Shown here: positions 25,242 through 34,389 of the stretch, in pieces | How the letters are laid out: the number at the start of each line of letters is the position of its first letter | How positions within the stretch are numbered: position 1 is the stretch's first letter | Assembly (NCBI RefSeq): GCF_040545475.1 | Contig: NZ_JBEPMA010000005.1 | Span: forward strand, 62,001 to 126,000 | Source: Peptoniphilus_A olsenii | GTDB lineage: Bacteria; Bacillota; Clostridia; Tissierellales; Peptoniphilaceae | DNA length: 64,000 bases | Reading direction: 5' to 3' | Notes under the pieces: model-generated | Told to the model about the DNA's origin: nothing | The model's input: the letters and a program-made list of their open reading frames with translations, nothing else | Databases searched by the model: none | Program-made: the position numbers and the translations under genes

Positions 25242-26921
25242 ATGGCATTTAAAACAGATATACAAATAGCAGATGAAGCAAAAATGCTACCAATAGAAGA
25301 AGTAGCAGCAAAAGTAGGAATAGAAAACGATGACCTTGAACATTATGGAAAATATAAAGCAAAAATAAGCTGGGACGCAATAAAAAGAATAAATGACGAA
25401 AACAAAGACGGAAAACTAATATTAGTGTCAGCAATAAGTCCAACACCAGCAGGAGAAGGAAAATCAACTGTTTCCATAGGATTAACACAAGGTTTAAATA
25501 AAATAGGCAAAAAATCAGCAGTAGCGCTACGTGAACCATCACTAGGACCAGTATTTGGAGTAAAAGGTGGAGCAGCAGGTGGAGGATACTCTCAAGTAGT
25601 ACCAATGGAAGATATTAACCTTCACTTCACAGGCGACCTACACGCAATGACAGCAGCAAATAACCTTATCTCAGCATGCATAGATAACCATATTCACCAA
25701 GGAAATGCACTAAGAATAGACTCAAGACAAATAACTTGGAAAAGAGTTATCGACATGAACGATAGAGCACTTAGAAATGTAGTAATCTCATTAGGAAAAA
25801 AAGCAGATGGCTTTCCAAGAGAAGATCATTTCATGATAACAGTAGCATCAGAAATAATGGCAGTATTATGTCTATCAGAAAGCCTAACAGACCTAAAAGA
25901 AAGACTAGGCAAAATGATAGTAGCATACAATTTAGATGGAGATCCAATAACAGTAGCAAACCTTGAAATAGAAGGAGCAGTAGCAATGCTACTAAAGGAT
26001 GCATTAAAACCAAATCTAGTACAAACACTAGAAAACACACCAGCATTTATTCATGGAGGACCATTTGCAAATATAGCCCATGGATGTAACTCAATACTAG
26101 CAACAAGATTAGCACTAAAAACAAGCGATTATGCAATAACAGAAGCAGGATTTGGTGCAGACTTAGGTGCAGAAAAATTCATGGATATCAAATGTAGAGT
26201 AGCAGATTTAAAACCAGATGCAGTTGTAATTGTTGCAACAATCAAAGCTCTAAAAATGCATGGTGGAGTAGATAAAAAAGATCTAAAACCAGAAAACGTG
26301 GAAGCATTAGAAAAAGGATTCGAAAACTTAAAAAGACATGTAAAAAATGTTAAAAAATTCGGAGTGCCAGCAATAATTGCAATCAACAGATTCGAATCAG
26401 ATACAGAAAAAGAAATCGCAAAATTAGAAGAACTATGCGAAGAACTTGGAGTAAGAATCTCACTATGTGACTGTTTCGCCAAAGGTGGAGAAGGAGCAGA
26501 AGATTTAGCGAAACAATTAGTAGACCTAATTGACGAAGAAGAAAATAACTTCAAACCACTTTATGACGTAGAAGGAACAATTGAAGAAAAAGTAAACACA
26601 ATAGTAAAAGAAATCTATGGTGGAAGACAAGCAAACTTCACAAAAGCTGCACAAAACCAAGCTAAAAAACTAGAAGCAATAGGACTTGACAGACTTCCAA
26701 TATGTGTAGCAAAAACACAATTCTCATTTACAGATGACCAAAAAGTAATGGGAGCACCAAGTGATTTTGATATAGAAATTCAAGATGTAAGAGTATCAGC
26801 GGGAGCTGGATTTATAGTAGTTCAAACATCAAATATCATGGTAATGCCAGGACTTCCAAAAGTACCTGCTGCAAATAAAATGGATATTGAAAACGATGGA
26901 ACTATTACAGGTTTATTCTAG
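25242..26921 (+). CDS. fhs: Formate-tetrahydrofolate ligase
   Basis: 559 aa. It interconverts formate, ATP and THF with 10-formyl-THF; in a histidine fermenter it probably runs toward ATP and formate. The P-loop TPAGEGKST covers residues 68-76, followed by REPSLGPVFGVKGGAAGGG. It begins three bases after ftcD. The codon use is unlike its neighbours: the first 1.3 kb strongly prefers A-ending codons (GCA, CTA, ATA, GTA, GGA), whereas ftcD and fchA mix in T-ending codons. That also creates long leucine-rich open frames on the opposite strand, which I consider artefacts. This may reflect acquisition from elsewhere or strong codon selection. Confidence 0.96.
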   Translation: MAFKTDIQIADEAKMLPIEEVAAKVGIENDDLEHYGKYKAKISWDAIKRINDENKDGKLILVSAISPTPAGEGKSTVSIGLTQGLNKIGKKSAVALREPSLGPVFGVKGGAAGGGYSQVVPMEDINLHFTGDLHAMTAANNLISACIDNHIHQGNALRIDSRQITWKRVIDMNDRALRNVVISLGKKADGFPREDHFMITVASEIMAVLCLSESLTDLKERLGKMIVAYNLDGDPITVANLEIEGAVAMLLKDALKPNLVQTLENTPAFIHGGPFANIAHGCNSILATRLALKTSDYAITEAGFGADLGAEKFMDIKCRVADLKPDAVVIVATIKALKMHGGVDKKDLKPENVEALEKGFENLKRHVKNVKKFGVPAIIAINRFESDTEKEIAKLEELCEELGVRISLCDCFAKGGEGAEDLAKQLVDLIDEEENNFKPLYDVEGTIEEKVNTIVKEIYGGRQANFTKAAQNQAKKLEAIGLDRLPICVAKTQFSFTDDQKVMGAPSDFDIEIQDVRVSAGAGFIVVQTSNIMVMPGLPKVPAANKMDIENDGTITGLF

Positions 26922-26929
26922 GAGGAAAA

Positions 26930-27556
26930 ATGCTTAAAGATTTAAATATTGTAGAATTTGCAAATGAAACTGCTTCTAATTCACCAGCACCAGGTGGTGG
27001 ATCAATAGCTGCACTTAATGCGGCTATTGCAGCTTCACTTTTGTCAATGGTAGCTAATCTTACAATTGGCAAAAAAAGATATATGGATGTAAATGACAGA
27101 ATGGAAGAAATTGCAGCTGAGCTTGTAAAATATAAAGATGAATTTGTTGATGGAATTGACAAAGATGCGAACTCATTTAATGGAGTTATGGATGCTATGA
27201 AACTTCCAAAGGAAACTGAAGAAGAAAAAAGCATTAGATCCGATAAAATTCAAGAAGGTTATAAAGAAGCTATTGATGTTCCTCTAGGACTAGGTACTAA
27301 AGTAACTGAACTTTATGATTATGCAAGAGAACTAGCAGAAACTGGTAACTCAAATGCTATAACTGACGTTGCTGTTGCTGTTATTAATATTAAATCAGCA
27401 GTAGAAGGAGCATTCCTAAACGTTATAATTAATCTAAATTCATTAAAAGATGAAAATTATAGACATGAATTAGAAGAAAAAATGGACGCTGTAAGATCAA
27501 TTGTAGCTAAAAATCATGAAGAAATCATGAAAATAGTTGACGAAAAATTAGCGTGA
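26930..27556 (+). CDS. fchA: Formimidoyltetrahydrofolate cyclodeaminase
   Basis: 208 aa. It converts 5-formimino-THF to 5,10-methenyl-THF plus ammonia, the step after FtcD. The family signature SPAPGGGSIAALNAAIAASL is at residues 19-38, followed by an all-helical protein as expected. ATG with GGAGG five bases upstream and eight bases after fhs. No methenyl-THF cyclohydrolase (folD) occurs in the window, so the link from FchA to Fhs must use a gene elsewhere. Confidence 0.94.
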   Translation: MLKDLNIVEFANETASNSPAPGGGSIAALNAAIAASLLSMVANLTIGKKRYMDVNDRMEEIAAELVKYKDEFVDGIDKDANSFNGVMDAMKLPKETEEEKSIRSDKIQEGYKEAIDVPLGLGTKVTELYDYARELAETGNSNAITDVAVAVINIKSAVEGAFLNVIINLNSLKDENYRHELEEKMDAVRSIVAKNHEEIMKIVDEKLA

Positions 27557-28896
27557 GGTATCTTTTAGTTGACATTGGGTCGACTTATACTAAATTAAAT
27601 TTAGTAGATACTGTAGAAAACAACATTTTAGCAAGTGCATCTAGCTATACAACTGTTGATACAGATGTGAGAATTGGTTTTGAAAAGGCATTAGATAAAA
27701 TAAAGAAATATTCAACATTTAGTTATGATAAAATACTTGGATGTTCTTCTGCATCAGGTGGACTAAAAGTTGTAGCAATAGGATTTTCGAAAAACTTGAC
27801 TACAAATGCTGCTAGGCTTGCGTCGCTTTCGAGTGGTGCGAGAATACTAAAAGTTTATTCTTATGAACTCTCTAATGAAAAAGTATTGGAGATAGCAAAT
27901 TCAAGAGCAGATGTAATAGTATTAAGTGGCGGGACAGATTATGGCAATAGAGAAAATATTATTTTTAATGCCAAGAAATTAGCACAACATAATATTCAAA
28001 TACCAGTTGTAGTAGCTGGAAATATAGACTGCCAGAATGAAATTAAGGAGATATTTGATAAATCAAGTATCTCCTATAAATTTACAGAAAATGTCATGCC
28101 CAATACAAATACAATAAATTATAGGCCACTTAGAGAAACTATTGGAAATCTTTTTATAAAAACAATATCAGTTGCCAAAGGAATCGATAAATTAAGTAGA
28201 GATTTTGAAACTTTTTTACCAACGCCAATAGCGGTACAAAAAGCAATGTCTTCATATGCTAAGCATTTGAATGATTTTATTATTTCTGTCGATGTTGGGG
28301 GAGCAACTACAGATATTCATTCCATAGGAAAATCATATTATGGAGAAGATAATATTCTATCTCCAATAATAGAAGAACCGTTTGAAAAAAGAACAGTAGA
28401 AGGTGATATGGGTATGAGATATTCTGCTACTGCTCTGTATGAATCTGTTGGCGAAAAACCTTTTTTAGAATTTGGCATAAAAGATGCAAAAGAAAAAACA
28501 GAATATAGATTTAAAAATCCAGATTATATACCAAATGAAGAAGATGAATGTTATTTTGACAATATTCTGTGTTATATAGCTACAAAGGAATCTCTAGAAA
28601 GACATATAGGTATAATAAAAAAAATAAAAACACCTACAAGAATTATTTATCAACAAATAGGTAAAGATTTGAGAAATGCAAAGTTCTTTATAGGGACTGG
28701 CGGAAACTTAATTCATTCAAATAATCCTAGACAAGTACTAGAATCCATATCTCATTTGGATAAAGAATTTTTGATTAATAAAAATATCGATTATATACTA
28801 GATAAAAATTATATATTGTCATCGGCAGGTTTACTTTCAACAGTAGATGTAAAAGCTTGTAATAATTTATTGGATAAATATCTAATAAAATTATAA
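27553..28896 (+). CDS. GlmL/MutL-type ASKHA ATPase (glutamate mutase-associated family)
   Basis: 447 aa. Starts at GTG 27553, overlapping the fchA stop (GTGA), which suggests translational coupling; no separate ribosome-binding site is evident. The N-terminus VDIGSTYTKLN is the phosphate-1 motif of ASKHA ATPases, VLSGGTDYGN and VDVGGATTDIHS are further nucleotide loops, and FIGTGGNLIHS is the adenosine motif. The family includes GlmL, encoded between the two subunits of B12-dependent glutamate mutase and thought to help reactivate it. Those subunits (glmS/glmE of the mutase, not the GlcN enzyme) are not in the window, so this copy is detached. Its place at the end of the hut operon fits a role after glutamate is formed. 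Confidence 0.85.
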   Translation: MRYLLVDIGSTYTKLNLVDTVENNILASASSYTTVDTDVRIGFEKALDKIKKYSTFSYDKILGCSSASGGLKVVAIGFSKNLTTNAARLASLSSGARILKVYSYELSNEKVLEIANSRADVIVLSGGTDYGNRENIIFNAKKLAQHNIQIPVVVAGNIDCQNEIKEIFDKSSISYKFTENVMPNTNTINYRPLRETIGNLFIKTISVAKGIDKLSRDFETFLPTPIAVQKAMSSYAKHLNDFIISVDVGGATTDIHSIGKSYYGEDNILSPIIEEPFEKRTVEGDMGMRYSATALYESVGEKPFLEFGIKDAKEKTEYRFKNPDYIPNEEDECYFDNILCYIATKESLERHIGIIKKIKTPTRIIYQQIGKDLRNAKFFIGTGGNLIHSNNPRQVLESISHLDKEFLINKNIDYILDKNYILSSAGLLSTVDVKACNNLLDKYLIKL

Positions 28897-28900
28897 AAAT

Positions 28901-28940
28901 AAAAGAAGTTGTAATGTGAAATTATAACTTCTTTTTTGTT
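28901..28940 (+). terminator. Terminator of the hutH operon
   Basis: GAAGTTGTAAT pairs with ATTATAACTTC around GTGAA, followed by T6. Confidence 0.8.
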
Positions 28941-29068
28941 TTATAAAGTAAATGATAAGAAAGATTTGGCTTTTGTAGCATATATTAAATAGAAAATAAT
29001 AGTTTTCAAATCTATTTTATATTGTAAAGGCGATGATTTATATGAAATTATAATTTTTCTAAAGATTA

Positions 29069-29127
29069 TTAAGATATTCTTAAGATTGTTTATAATTTAT
29101 GATTATTAAATATTCTTAGGTTATAAT
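29069..29127 (+). promoter_or_regulatory. Promoter region of the efflux operon with 11-bp-spaced TTAAGAT repeats
   Basis: Two TATAAT boxes (29091-29096 and 29122-29127) follow an exact direct repeat TTAAGAT at 29069 and 29080. An 11-base period is typical for OmpR/PhoB-type response regulators, and TTAAG-N6-TTAAG resembles the CiaR box of streptococci. No regulator gene lies nearby. Which -10 is used cannot be told. Confidence 0.45.
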
Positions 29128-29149
29128 CTTATTTAGAAAGGGGCGTTAT

Positions 29150-31117
29150 ATGAATAAAATCAAGAATTTTGTAACAAATCATAAAAAGTTATCGATTGCA
29201 ATTATAATTATAGCGGTATTACTAATTGGAAGGACAGTGTTTGCACTTTTCAATAAAAAAGATTATTTAGAGGTGTCACAAAGTCAGGTCACAACTTTAA
29301 ATAAAAAAGAAGTAGTAAATTCTGTCAATGAGACAGGGACTGTTGTAAGTTCTAATTCTATAGAAGTATATGCTGAAAACCAACTGCCAATTGATACTTT
29401 AGATGTTAGAGTTGGTGATAAAGTAAGTCAAGGAGATATAATTGCATCTTTGGTTTCAACTGATATAGAACAGCAAATTGCAGCTAAACAAGAAGCTAAT
29501 CGTGCGCAACAATCTACTGTGGCTGCTCAAGTTTCGGCTGCCAAAAATCGTCTAAAAGAAGCTATAACAGGCAGGGAGACTGGCACACATTCCACTATTC
29601 ATGGTGCGAATACAAATGTCACAGTTGCTTTTGACCAATATAAACAGGCGAAAAAAACATATGAGGATTTTAAAAGAAGTTTAGATGAAGGTTACAACCC
29701 TGAACTTATTTCAGAAAAGACTGAAAGAGAAAATCTTTCATATCAAGAAAAAACAGGTTTAAAAAAACAACAACAATTAGTTGAAAGCATTTATGAAAAT
29801 CATGATAATATCAGAAATAATAGAGATAGGGCAAATAGACTTGAAAGTGATATTTCTTCTACAGAGGCAAGAATTGACAGTTTAAATAGAGAACTTACTG
29901 AAATTGGAATAGAACTTACTAATGCTAATGTCGTAATTAGTGATTTAAGTTCTAGTCTTAACGTGAAAACTAATGATGATAGTAATTCTACTGTGAAACA
30001 AGAAGATATAAACTCCATAAAGGCTGCAATAGATAGAAAAAGAGAAGAGATAAACAATCTTACTCGTGAACAAGCAAGTATAGAACGTGAAATAAAAAAT
30101 TTAACTTCAGATTTATCGACATATCAAGCTGATAGGGACAAATACTTAGCAGAAGCTGAAACTTTAGAAAAAACACTCCCAGATAAGGAAAAAGAGCTAG
30201 ATGCGCTCCAAATTGATGTACAAAAAGCAAAAGACGACTTACAATCAGGTGCAGATAAAGAATTAAAAAATAATGAAACTAGAAACGACCAATTAAAAAC
30301 ATTAAAGCAAAATATGGAAGTTGCTAAAAATAATTATGACGAAGCACTTAAAGCACTTGATTCAGCTAAATCCGGAGTAGATAATGAGATAAAAACTCTT
30401 CAAGATGGTGTAAAACAAGCTCAAACTGGATATGCTGGTATAAGCAATAAAGAATTAGAGTTTTTGAAAGAATCTCTAGATAGAACAGTAATTAAGGCAC
30501 CAATATCAGGAACTGTTACTAAAATTGATTCTAAAGAAGGACAAATACCAACAGGACCAATTGCAACTATTGAAACAATTGATACTTTAAGAGTTGAGTC
30601 TCATATTAAAGAATATAATATCAATGATGTAAAAGTAGGCACTAAAGTTATACTAACTTCTGATGCTCTTGATGGAGTTGAACTTGAAGGAGAGGTCATT
30701 ACAGTTGATCCTGCTCCTGAAAAAAAAGAAGGCGATCAATCCAAAGATGTTTATTATAAAACAACTATCGAAATTAAGGATAATCAAAAAGATAAATTGA
30801 CACCAGGCATGACTTTGAGAGTGAAATATATTTTATCTGAAGAAAAAGATACTTACTCTGTACCCACTGGTGCGATATTTGAAAGAGATAATAAAAATTA
30901 TGTGCTCTCTCTTAAAGATATTGGGAACGAAAAATATGAAATAAAATTAACAGAAGTAGAAACTGGTCTTTCTAATGATTTTGAAACTGCCATAAAAGGA
31001 AAGAATATTAAGAAAGGAATGAAAGTTTTGACCTCATCTTCTGGTTATGGGGAAGGTCAAATCGTAAAAATTATAGAAAATGTCCAAGAAGATACAGGTA
31101 ATAAAGAAGATGTCTAA
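29150..31117 (+). CDS. Membrane fusion/adaptor protein of a MacAB-like efflux system
   Basis: 655 aa. An N-terminal membrane anchor (residues 14-33, LSIAIIIIAVLLIGRTVFAL) is followed by a split lipoyl/barrel region. The first half (SVNETGTVVSSNSIEVYAEN) is separated from the second (TVIKAPISGTVTKIDSKEGQ, about residue 447) by an unusually long coiled coil of roughly 330 residues. A beta-barrel and membrane-proximal domain follow. In Gram-positives such adaptors work with MacB-type ABC proteins to export peptides or drugs, or to sense antimicrobials. ATG with AAAGGGG upstream. It overlaps the ATPase gene by eight bases. Confidence 0.88.
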   Translation: MNKIKNFVTNHKKLSIAIIIIAVLLIGRTVFALFNKKDYLEVSQSQVTTLNKKEVVNSVNETGTVVSSNSIEVYAENQLPIDTLDVRVGDKVSQGDIIASLVSTDIEQQIAAKQEANRAQQSTVAAQVSAAKNRLKEAITGRETGTHSTIHGANTNVTVAFDQYKQAKKTYEDFKRSLDEGYNPELISEKTERENLSYQEKTGLKKQQQLVESIYENHDNIRNNRDRANRLESDISSTEARIDSLNRELTEIGIELTNANVVISDLSSSLNVKTNDDSNSTVKQEDINSIKAAIDRKREEINNLTREQASIEREIKNLTSDLSTYQADRDKYLAEAETLEKTLPDKEKELDALQIDVQKAKDDLQSGADKELKNNETRNDQLKTLKQNMEVAKNNYDEALKALDSAKSGVDNEIKTLQDGVKQAQTGYAGISNKELEFLKESLDRTVIKAPISGTVTKIDSKEGQIPTGPIATIETIDTLRVESHIKEYNINDVKVGTKVILTSDALDGVELEGEVITVDPAPEKKEGDQSKDVYYKTTIEIKDNQKDKLTPGMTLRVKYILSEEKDTYSVPTGAIFERDNKNYVLSLKDIGNEKYEIKLTEVETGLSNDFETAIKGKNIKKGMKVLTSSSGYGEGQIVKIIENVQEDTGNKEDV

Positions 31118-31790
31118 GTTAATTGAAATGAGAGACATTAAAAAGTCTTTTAATATTGGAAAAGAAAATGAGCTAGAAATATTGCATGGTATAGATATGG
31201 ATGTTGAAGATGGCGAATTTATATCTATTGTAGGACAATCGGGCTCTGGTAAAAGTACTTTGATGAATATAATAGGTTTACTAGACAGACAGACCAGTGG
31301 TGAATATGAACTAAATAGTGTAGATATTAAAACATTAAAAGATGAAGAGTTATCATCTTATAGAAGTAAGAGGATTGGTTTTGTATTCCAGAATTTTAAT
31401 CTTATTCCAAGATCTAATGCACTTAAAAATGTCGAATTACCAATGCTTTATGCAAAAATTTCCCGAACTGAAAGGTTAGAACGTGCCCAAAAACTATTGG
31501 AAGCTGTTGATATGGCAGATAGAATGGAACATAGACCAAATGAGTTATCGGGAGGACAAAAGCAAAGAGTAGCTATAGCTCGTGCGATGGCAAATAATCC
31601 CAATATAATTTTGGCTGATGAACCTACTGGAGCACTTGATACTAAGACAGGAATCCAAGTTATGGAGCTTTTTCATAAACTAAATGAAGAAGAAGGCCGT
31701 ACTATAATAATAATTACTCATAATATGGAACTTGCTAAAGAGGCATCTAGAATTTATGAGATGAGTGATGGATTCTTGAAGGAGGTTTAA
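31110..31790 (+). CDS. ABC transporter ATPase, MacB/LolD type
   Basis: 226 aa from the ATG at 31110, which overlaps the adaptor stop and gives the normal N-terminus SKLIEMRDIKKSF; an upstream in-frame ATG at 31080 would add ten residues inside the adaptor gene. Walker A GQSGSGKST, Q-loop FQNFNLIPR, signature LSGGQKQRVAIARA, Walker B IILADEPTGALD and H-loop ITHN are all intact, so it should be active. It powers the permease encoded next. Confidence 0.93.
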   Translation: MSKLIEMRDIKKSFNIGKENELEILHGIDMDVEDGEFISIVGQSGSGKSTLMNIIGLLDRQTSGEYELNSVDIKTLKDEELSSYRSKRIGFVFQNFNLIPRSNALKNVELPMLYAKISRTERLERAQKLLEAVDMADRMEHRPNELSGGQKQRVAIARAMANNPNIILADEPTGALDTKTGIQVMELFHKLNEEEGRTIIIITHNMELAKEASRIYEMSDGFLKEV

Positions 31791-33053
31791 ATGGATTTAC
31801 TTGAAACTATTAAACTATCTATAGAGGGTATTAAGACAAATAAATTGCGTTCTTTTTTGACTATGCTTGGAATAATAATAGGTATTTCTTCTGTAATTGG
31901 AATTACAACAATTGGAAATGCAATGTCAAGTTCAGTCAATAAAGCTTTTGAAACTGTTGGCAATACGGCTGCTTATATAATGATTGAACCTAAAGAGGAC
32001 TATTCATATGAAGACATAGTCTTTCCAGATGATTTTATTACAAAACAAATGATGGACAACCTAATGGAAACAAAACCAAATTTGATTAAAGATGTAGTGT
32101 ATAAAGGGCCAGGGGGCTCTGCACAGATAAAGGAATCTAAGAAAGAGATTATGGTAAATGTTTCTTCTACATCTCCTGGTGAAAAAGATATTAGTAATTT
32201 AAAAATTACAGCAGGCAGATTTTTAAATGCTGATGATATAAAGAGGTCGAAAAGTGTTGCTGTTATATCAGATAAAGTAGTAGATAAGATTTTTAATGGA
32301 AATGTATCAAATGCCTTAGGACAAGAAATTAAGACTTATAAAGATGGAAAACTTATTGTATTAACAGTGGTAGGTATTTATAAATATGAAAAAATTGAGG
32401 TAACTATGTTTGGAAGTATGAATGGCGAGACTTCAACTTTGTATATGCCTTATACCACTGCTAACCGTGAATTTAGTTCTGGTTTTGATGATGAAGCTTT
32501 TAATGTTGTCACTTTTTCATTGGTAAGCACAGAAAATGTAGAATCAAAGACAGATGAAATCGCAGAATATATTAATAATAAATATTATGCATCTAATGAT
32601 AGAGTTGAAGTAATAGTTAAGTCTGCTATTTCAGAGATAAGCACCTTTACTCAAGCGATGAGTGGTATACAAGCCGCTGTTGCAGCAATTGCAGGCATAG
32701 CACTTTTAGTTGGTGGAATCGGTGTTATGAATATACTTCTTGTTTCTGTTACCGAAAGGACTAGAGAAATCGGGATACGAAAAGCCCTTGGAGCTACTAA
32801 AGGCGATATAAGAAAACAATTTATTATAGAATCCGTAATATTATGTATTATTGGTGGTTTTTTTGGAATTGTATTTGGTGGTTTAATTGGTGTCGTTGGT
32901 TCATCTATTATTATTAAAGAAACTACATTGCCGACTCTATCTTCCATAATAATAGCAGTAGGTTTCTCGATGGCGATAGGTGTATTTTTTGGATATTATC
33001 CAGCTAATAAGGCTGCCAAATTAGATCCTATTGAAGCATTGAGGTATGAATAA
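31791..33053 (+). CDS. ABC transporter permease, MacB/FtsX type
   Basis: 420 aa with the MacB plan: one N-terminal membrane helix (SFLTMLGIIIGISSVIGI), a large extracytoplasmic domain (about residues 45-280), then three C-terminal helices with the FtsX block VSVTERTREIGIRKALGA. It starts at the base after the ATPase stop, with GGAGG upstream. Adaptor, ATPase and permease form a complete inner-membrane efflux module. No outer-membrane channel is expected in this type of organism. Confidence 0.92.
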   Translation: MDLLETIKLSIEGIKTNKLRSFLTMLGIIIGISSVIGITTIGNAMSSSVNKAFETVGNTAAYIMIEPKEDYSYEDIVFPDDFITKQMMDNLMETKPNLIKDVVYKGPGGSAQIKESKKEIMVNVSSTSPGEKDISNLKITAGRFLNADDIKRSKSVAVISDKVVDKIFNGNVSNALGQEIKTYKDGKLIVLTVVGIYKYEKIEVTMFGSMNGETSTLYMPYTTANREFSSGFDDEAFNVVTFSLVSTENVESKTDEIAEYINNKYYASNDRVEVIVKSAISEISTFTQAMSGIQAAVAAIAGIALLVGGIGVMNILLVSVTERTREIGIRKALGATKGDIRKQFIIESVILCIIGGFFGIVFGGLIGVVGSSIIIKETTLPTLSSIIIAVGFSMAIGVFFGYYPANKAAKLDPIEALRYE

Positions 33054-33120
33054 TAATATTTACAATAAATTATTATTTATTAGTTATCATTTTTAATATT
33101 TGAATTATATTAAATAAACA

Positions 33121-33153
33121 CTAAAGACTTGAGCAAAAACTCAAGTCTTTTTA
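33121..33153. terminator. Convergent terminator shared by efflux operon and tmcAL
   Basis: AAAGACTTGAG (33123-33133) pairs with CTCAAGTCTTT (33140-33150), with a T-rich tail. The last codons of the minus-strand gene lie inside the right arm. Confidence 0.8.
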
Positions 33154-34283
33154 TATATTTTATGAGTGAAATCTAGCCCCATATTTCCAGATTTATAATT
33201 ATATAAATTTGTAGCAAGTATTTCTTTATCTAATATCTGTTTTTGTATACCGATAGATGAATCATAATACTTTTTAAATGAACTTATTATATTTTTATTG
33301 TTAGATGTATTTAAAATTTCAGCACCTCTATCATCGAGTCCAAGCACTCTTATATAAGGAAAATTGAAGGATTCTAATATTAAATTTTTATCCAAATCTA
33401 AAAGCATTTGAATTAACAATCTTTTTATTCTTGATTTGCTATGTCTTTTAGAATGGGTTCTTTCAATAAATTCTTCTGCGTCTTTAGAATCCAAATTATT
33501 GAACATTCGATTTTCTAGTCCAACTTCATAATCAAAATAATTTTCGAAATTACAATTTTGTGTAAGTATTTTATATTTGATTATATCAAAGTAATCATCT
33601 AATAGATGAATATCATATATATTATAATTAGGAGTATATTTAGTATAATCAGTCTTGTTTTTTATTAAATTTCTTATTAATGAAGCTGAAGCAAAGTTAT
33701 CACTTGGATAAAAAGAATCATGATTTACACTTTTTCTAATAATAGAATGGGGTGTGATTTTTGATTTTAATTTTTCTAAAGCATTTAAGTATTCAAAAGC
33801 TAAAATATTATTTGGTTTTTTATAAATATTTTTTTCATAAGCTGAAAGAAAATCCATTGCTAATTCTTTAGATTTTATATAAGAATATCCATCATCAATA
33901 AAAGTTTTTATTTTTTTATCATCAAAATTAGAATCTATTTTTTCTTTAATATTTATTAATTCGTTTAATTCATTTTCACTACCGAAAAATAATTTATCTA
34001 TAGATTGAAAAGAATTTAGAATATTTATTGCACCTTTTGAGAAAAGTTCAGCATTTGCAGTGCTATAAATAACAGGATTTTCAATAACTAGACTAGCACC
34101 ATTATCTATAGCAATTTTAGCGCGAGTAAATTTATCGATAATAGCAGGCTCACCTCGTTGTACGAAGCTTGTAGACATAATGACAATAATATAATCAGTG
34201 TACTCATTTTTAATTTTTTCTATTTGATATTTGTGGCCGTTATGAAAAGGGTTATATTCGGCAACAATAGAGGCTATTTTCAT
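33141..34283 (-). CDS. tmcAL: tRNA(Met) cytidine acetate ligase
   Basis: 380 aa from the ATG at 34283 behind GGAG. It makes N4-acetylcytidine at the wobble base of elongator tRNA-Met, using acetate and ATP through acetyl-AMP. The nucleotidyltransferase motif AEYNPFHNGHKYQIE is residues 8-22 (HxGH variant), followed by MSTSFVQRGEPAIIDKFTRA, a hallmark of the YlbM/TmcAL family. Length is normal. It is divergent from acetate kinase; the two share acetate as a metabolite, though neighbourhood alone does not show coupling. Its stop codon is inside the terminator. Confidence 0.9.
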   Translation of the reverse strand: MKIASIVAEYNPFHNGHKYQIEKIKNEYTDYIIVIMSTSFVQRGEPAIIDKFTRAKIAIDNGASLVIENPVIYSTANAELFSKGAINILNSFQSIDKLFFGSENELNELINIKEKIDSNFDDKKIKTFIDDGYSYIKSKELAMDFLSAYEKNIYKKPNNILAFEYLNALEKLKSKITPHSIIRKSVNHDSFYPSDNFASASLIRNLIKNKTDYTKYTPNYNIYDIHLLDDYFDIIKYKILTQNCNFENYFDYEVGLENRMFNNLDSKDAEEFIERTHSKRHSKSRIKRLLIQMLLDLDKNLILESFNFPYIRVLGLDDRGAEILNTSNNKNIISSFKKYYDSSIGIQKQILDKEILATNLYNYKSGNMGLDFTHKIYKKT

Positions 34284-34302
34284 AATTAAATTCTCCAATT
34301 TA

Positions 34303-34329
34303 TTGACTAAAAAGCAAGGTTGTTATAAT
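34303..34329 (+). promoter_or_regulatory. Promoter of ackA
   Basis: TTGACT (34303-34308) and TATAAT (34324-34329) are only 15 bases apart, but TGT before the -10 makes an extended -10 that can compensate. The leader is about 55 bases. Confidence 0.5.
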
Positions 34330-34389
34330 ATATTTGATATAGATTATTATACTATGAAAGAACAATTTTTGAAAATCTGAGGAGGAATT

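Noticed and set aside
25249..26554. Several long minus-strand open frames inside fhs, very rich in Leu or Ser/Phe
   Set aside because: They arise from the A-ending codon bias of fhs; they have no ribosome-binding sites and low-complexity products.
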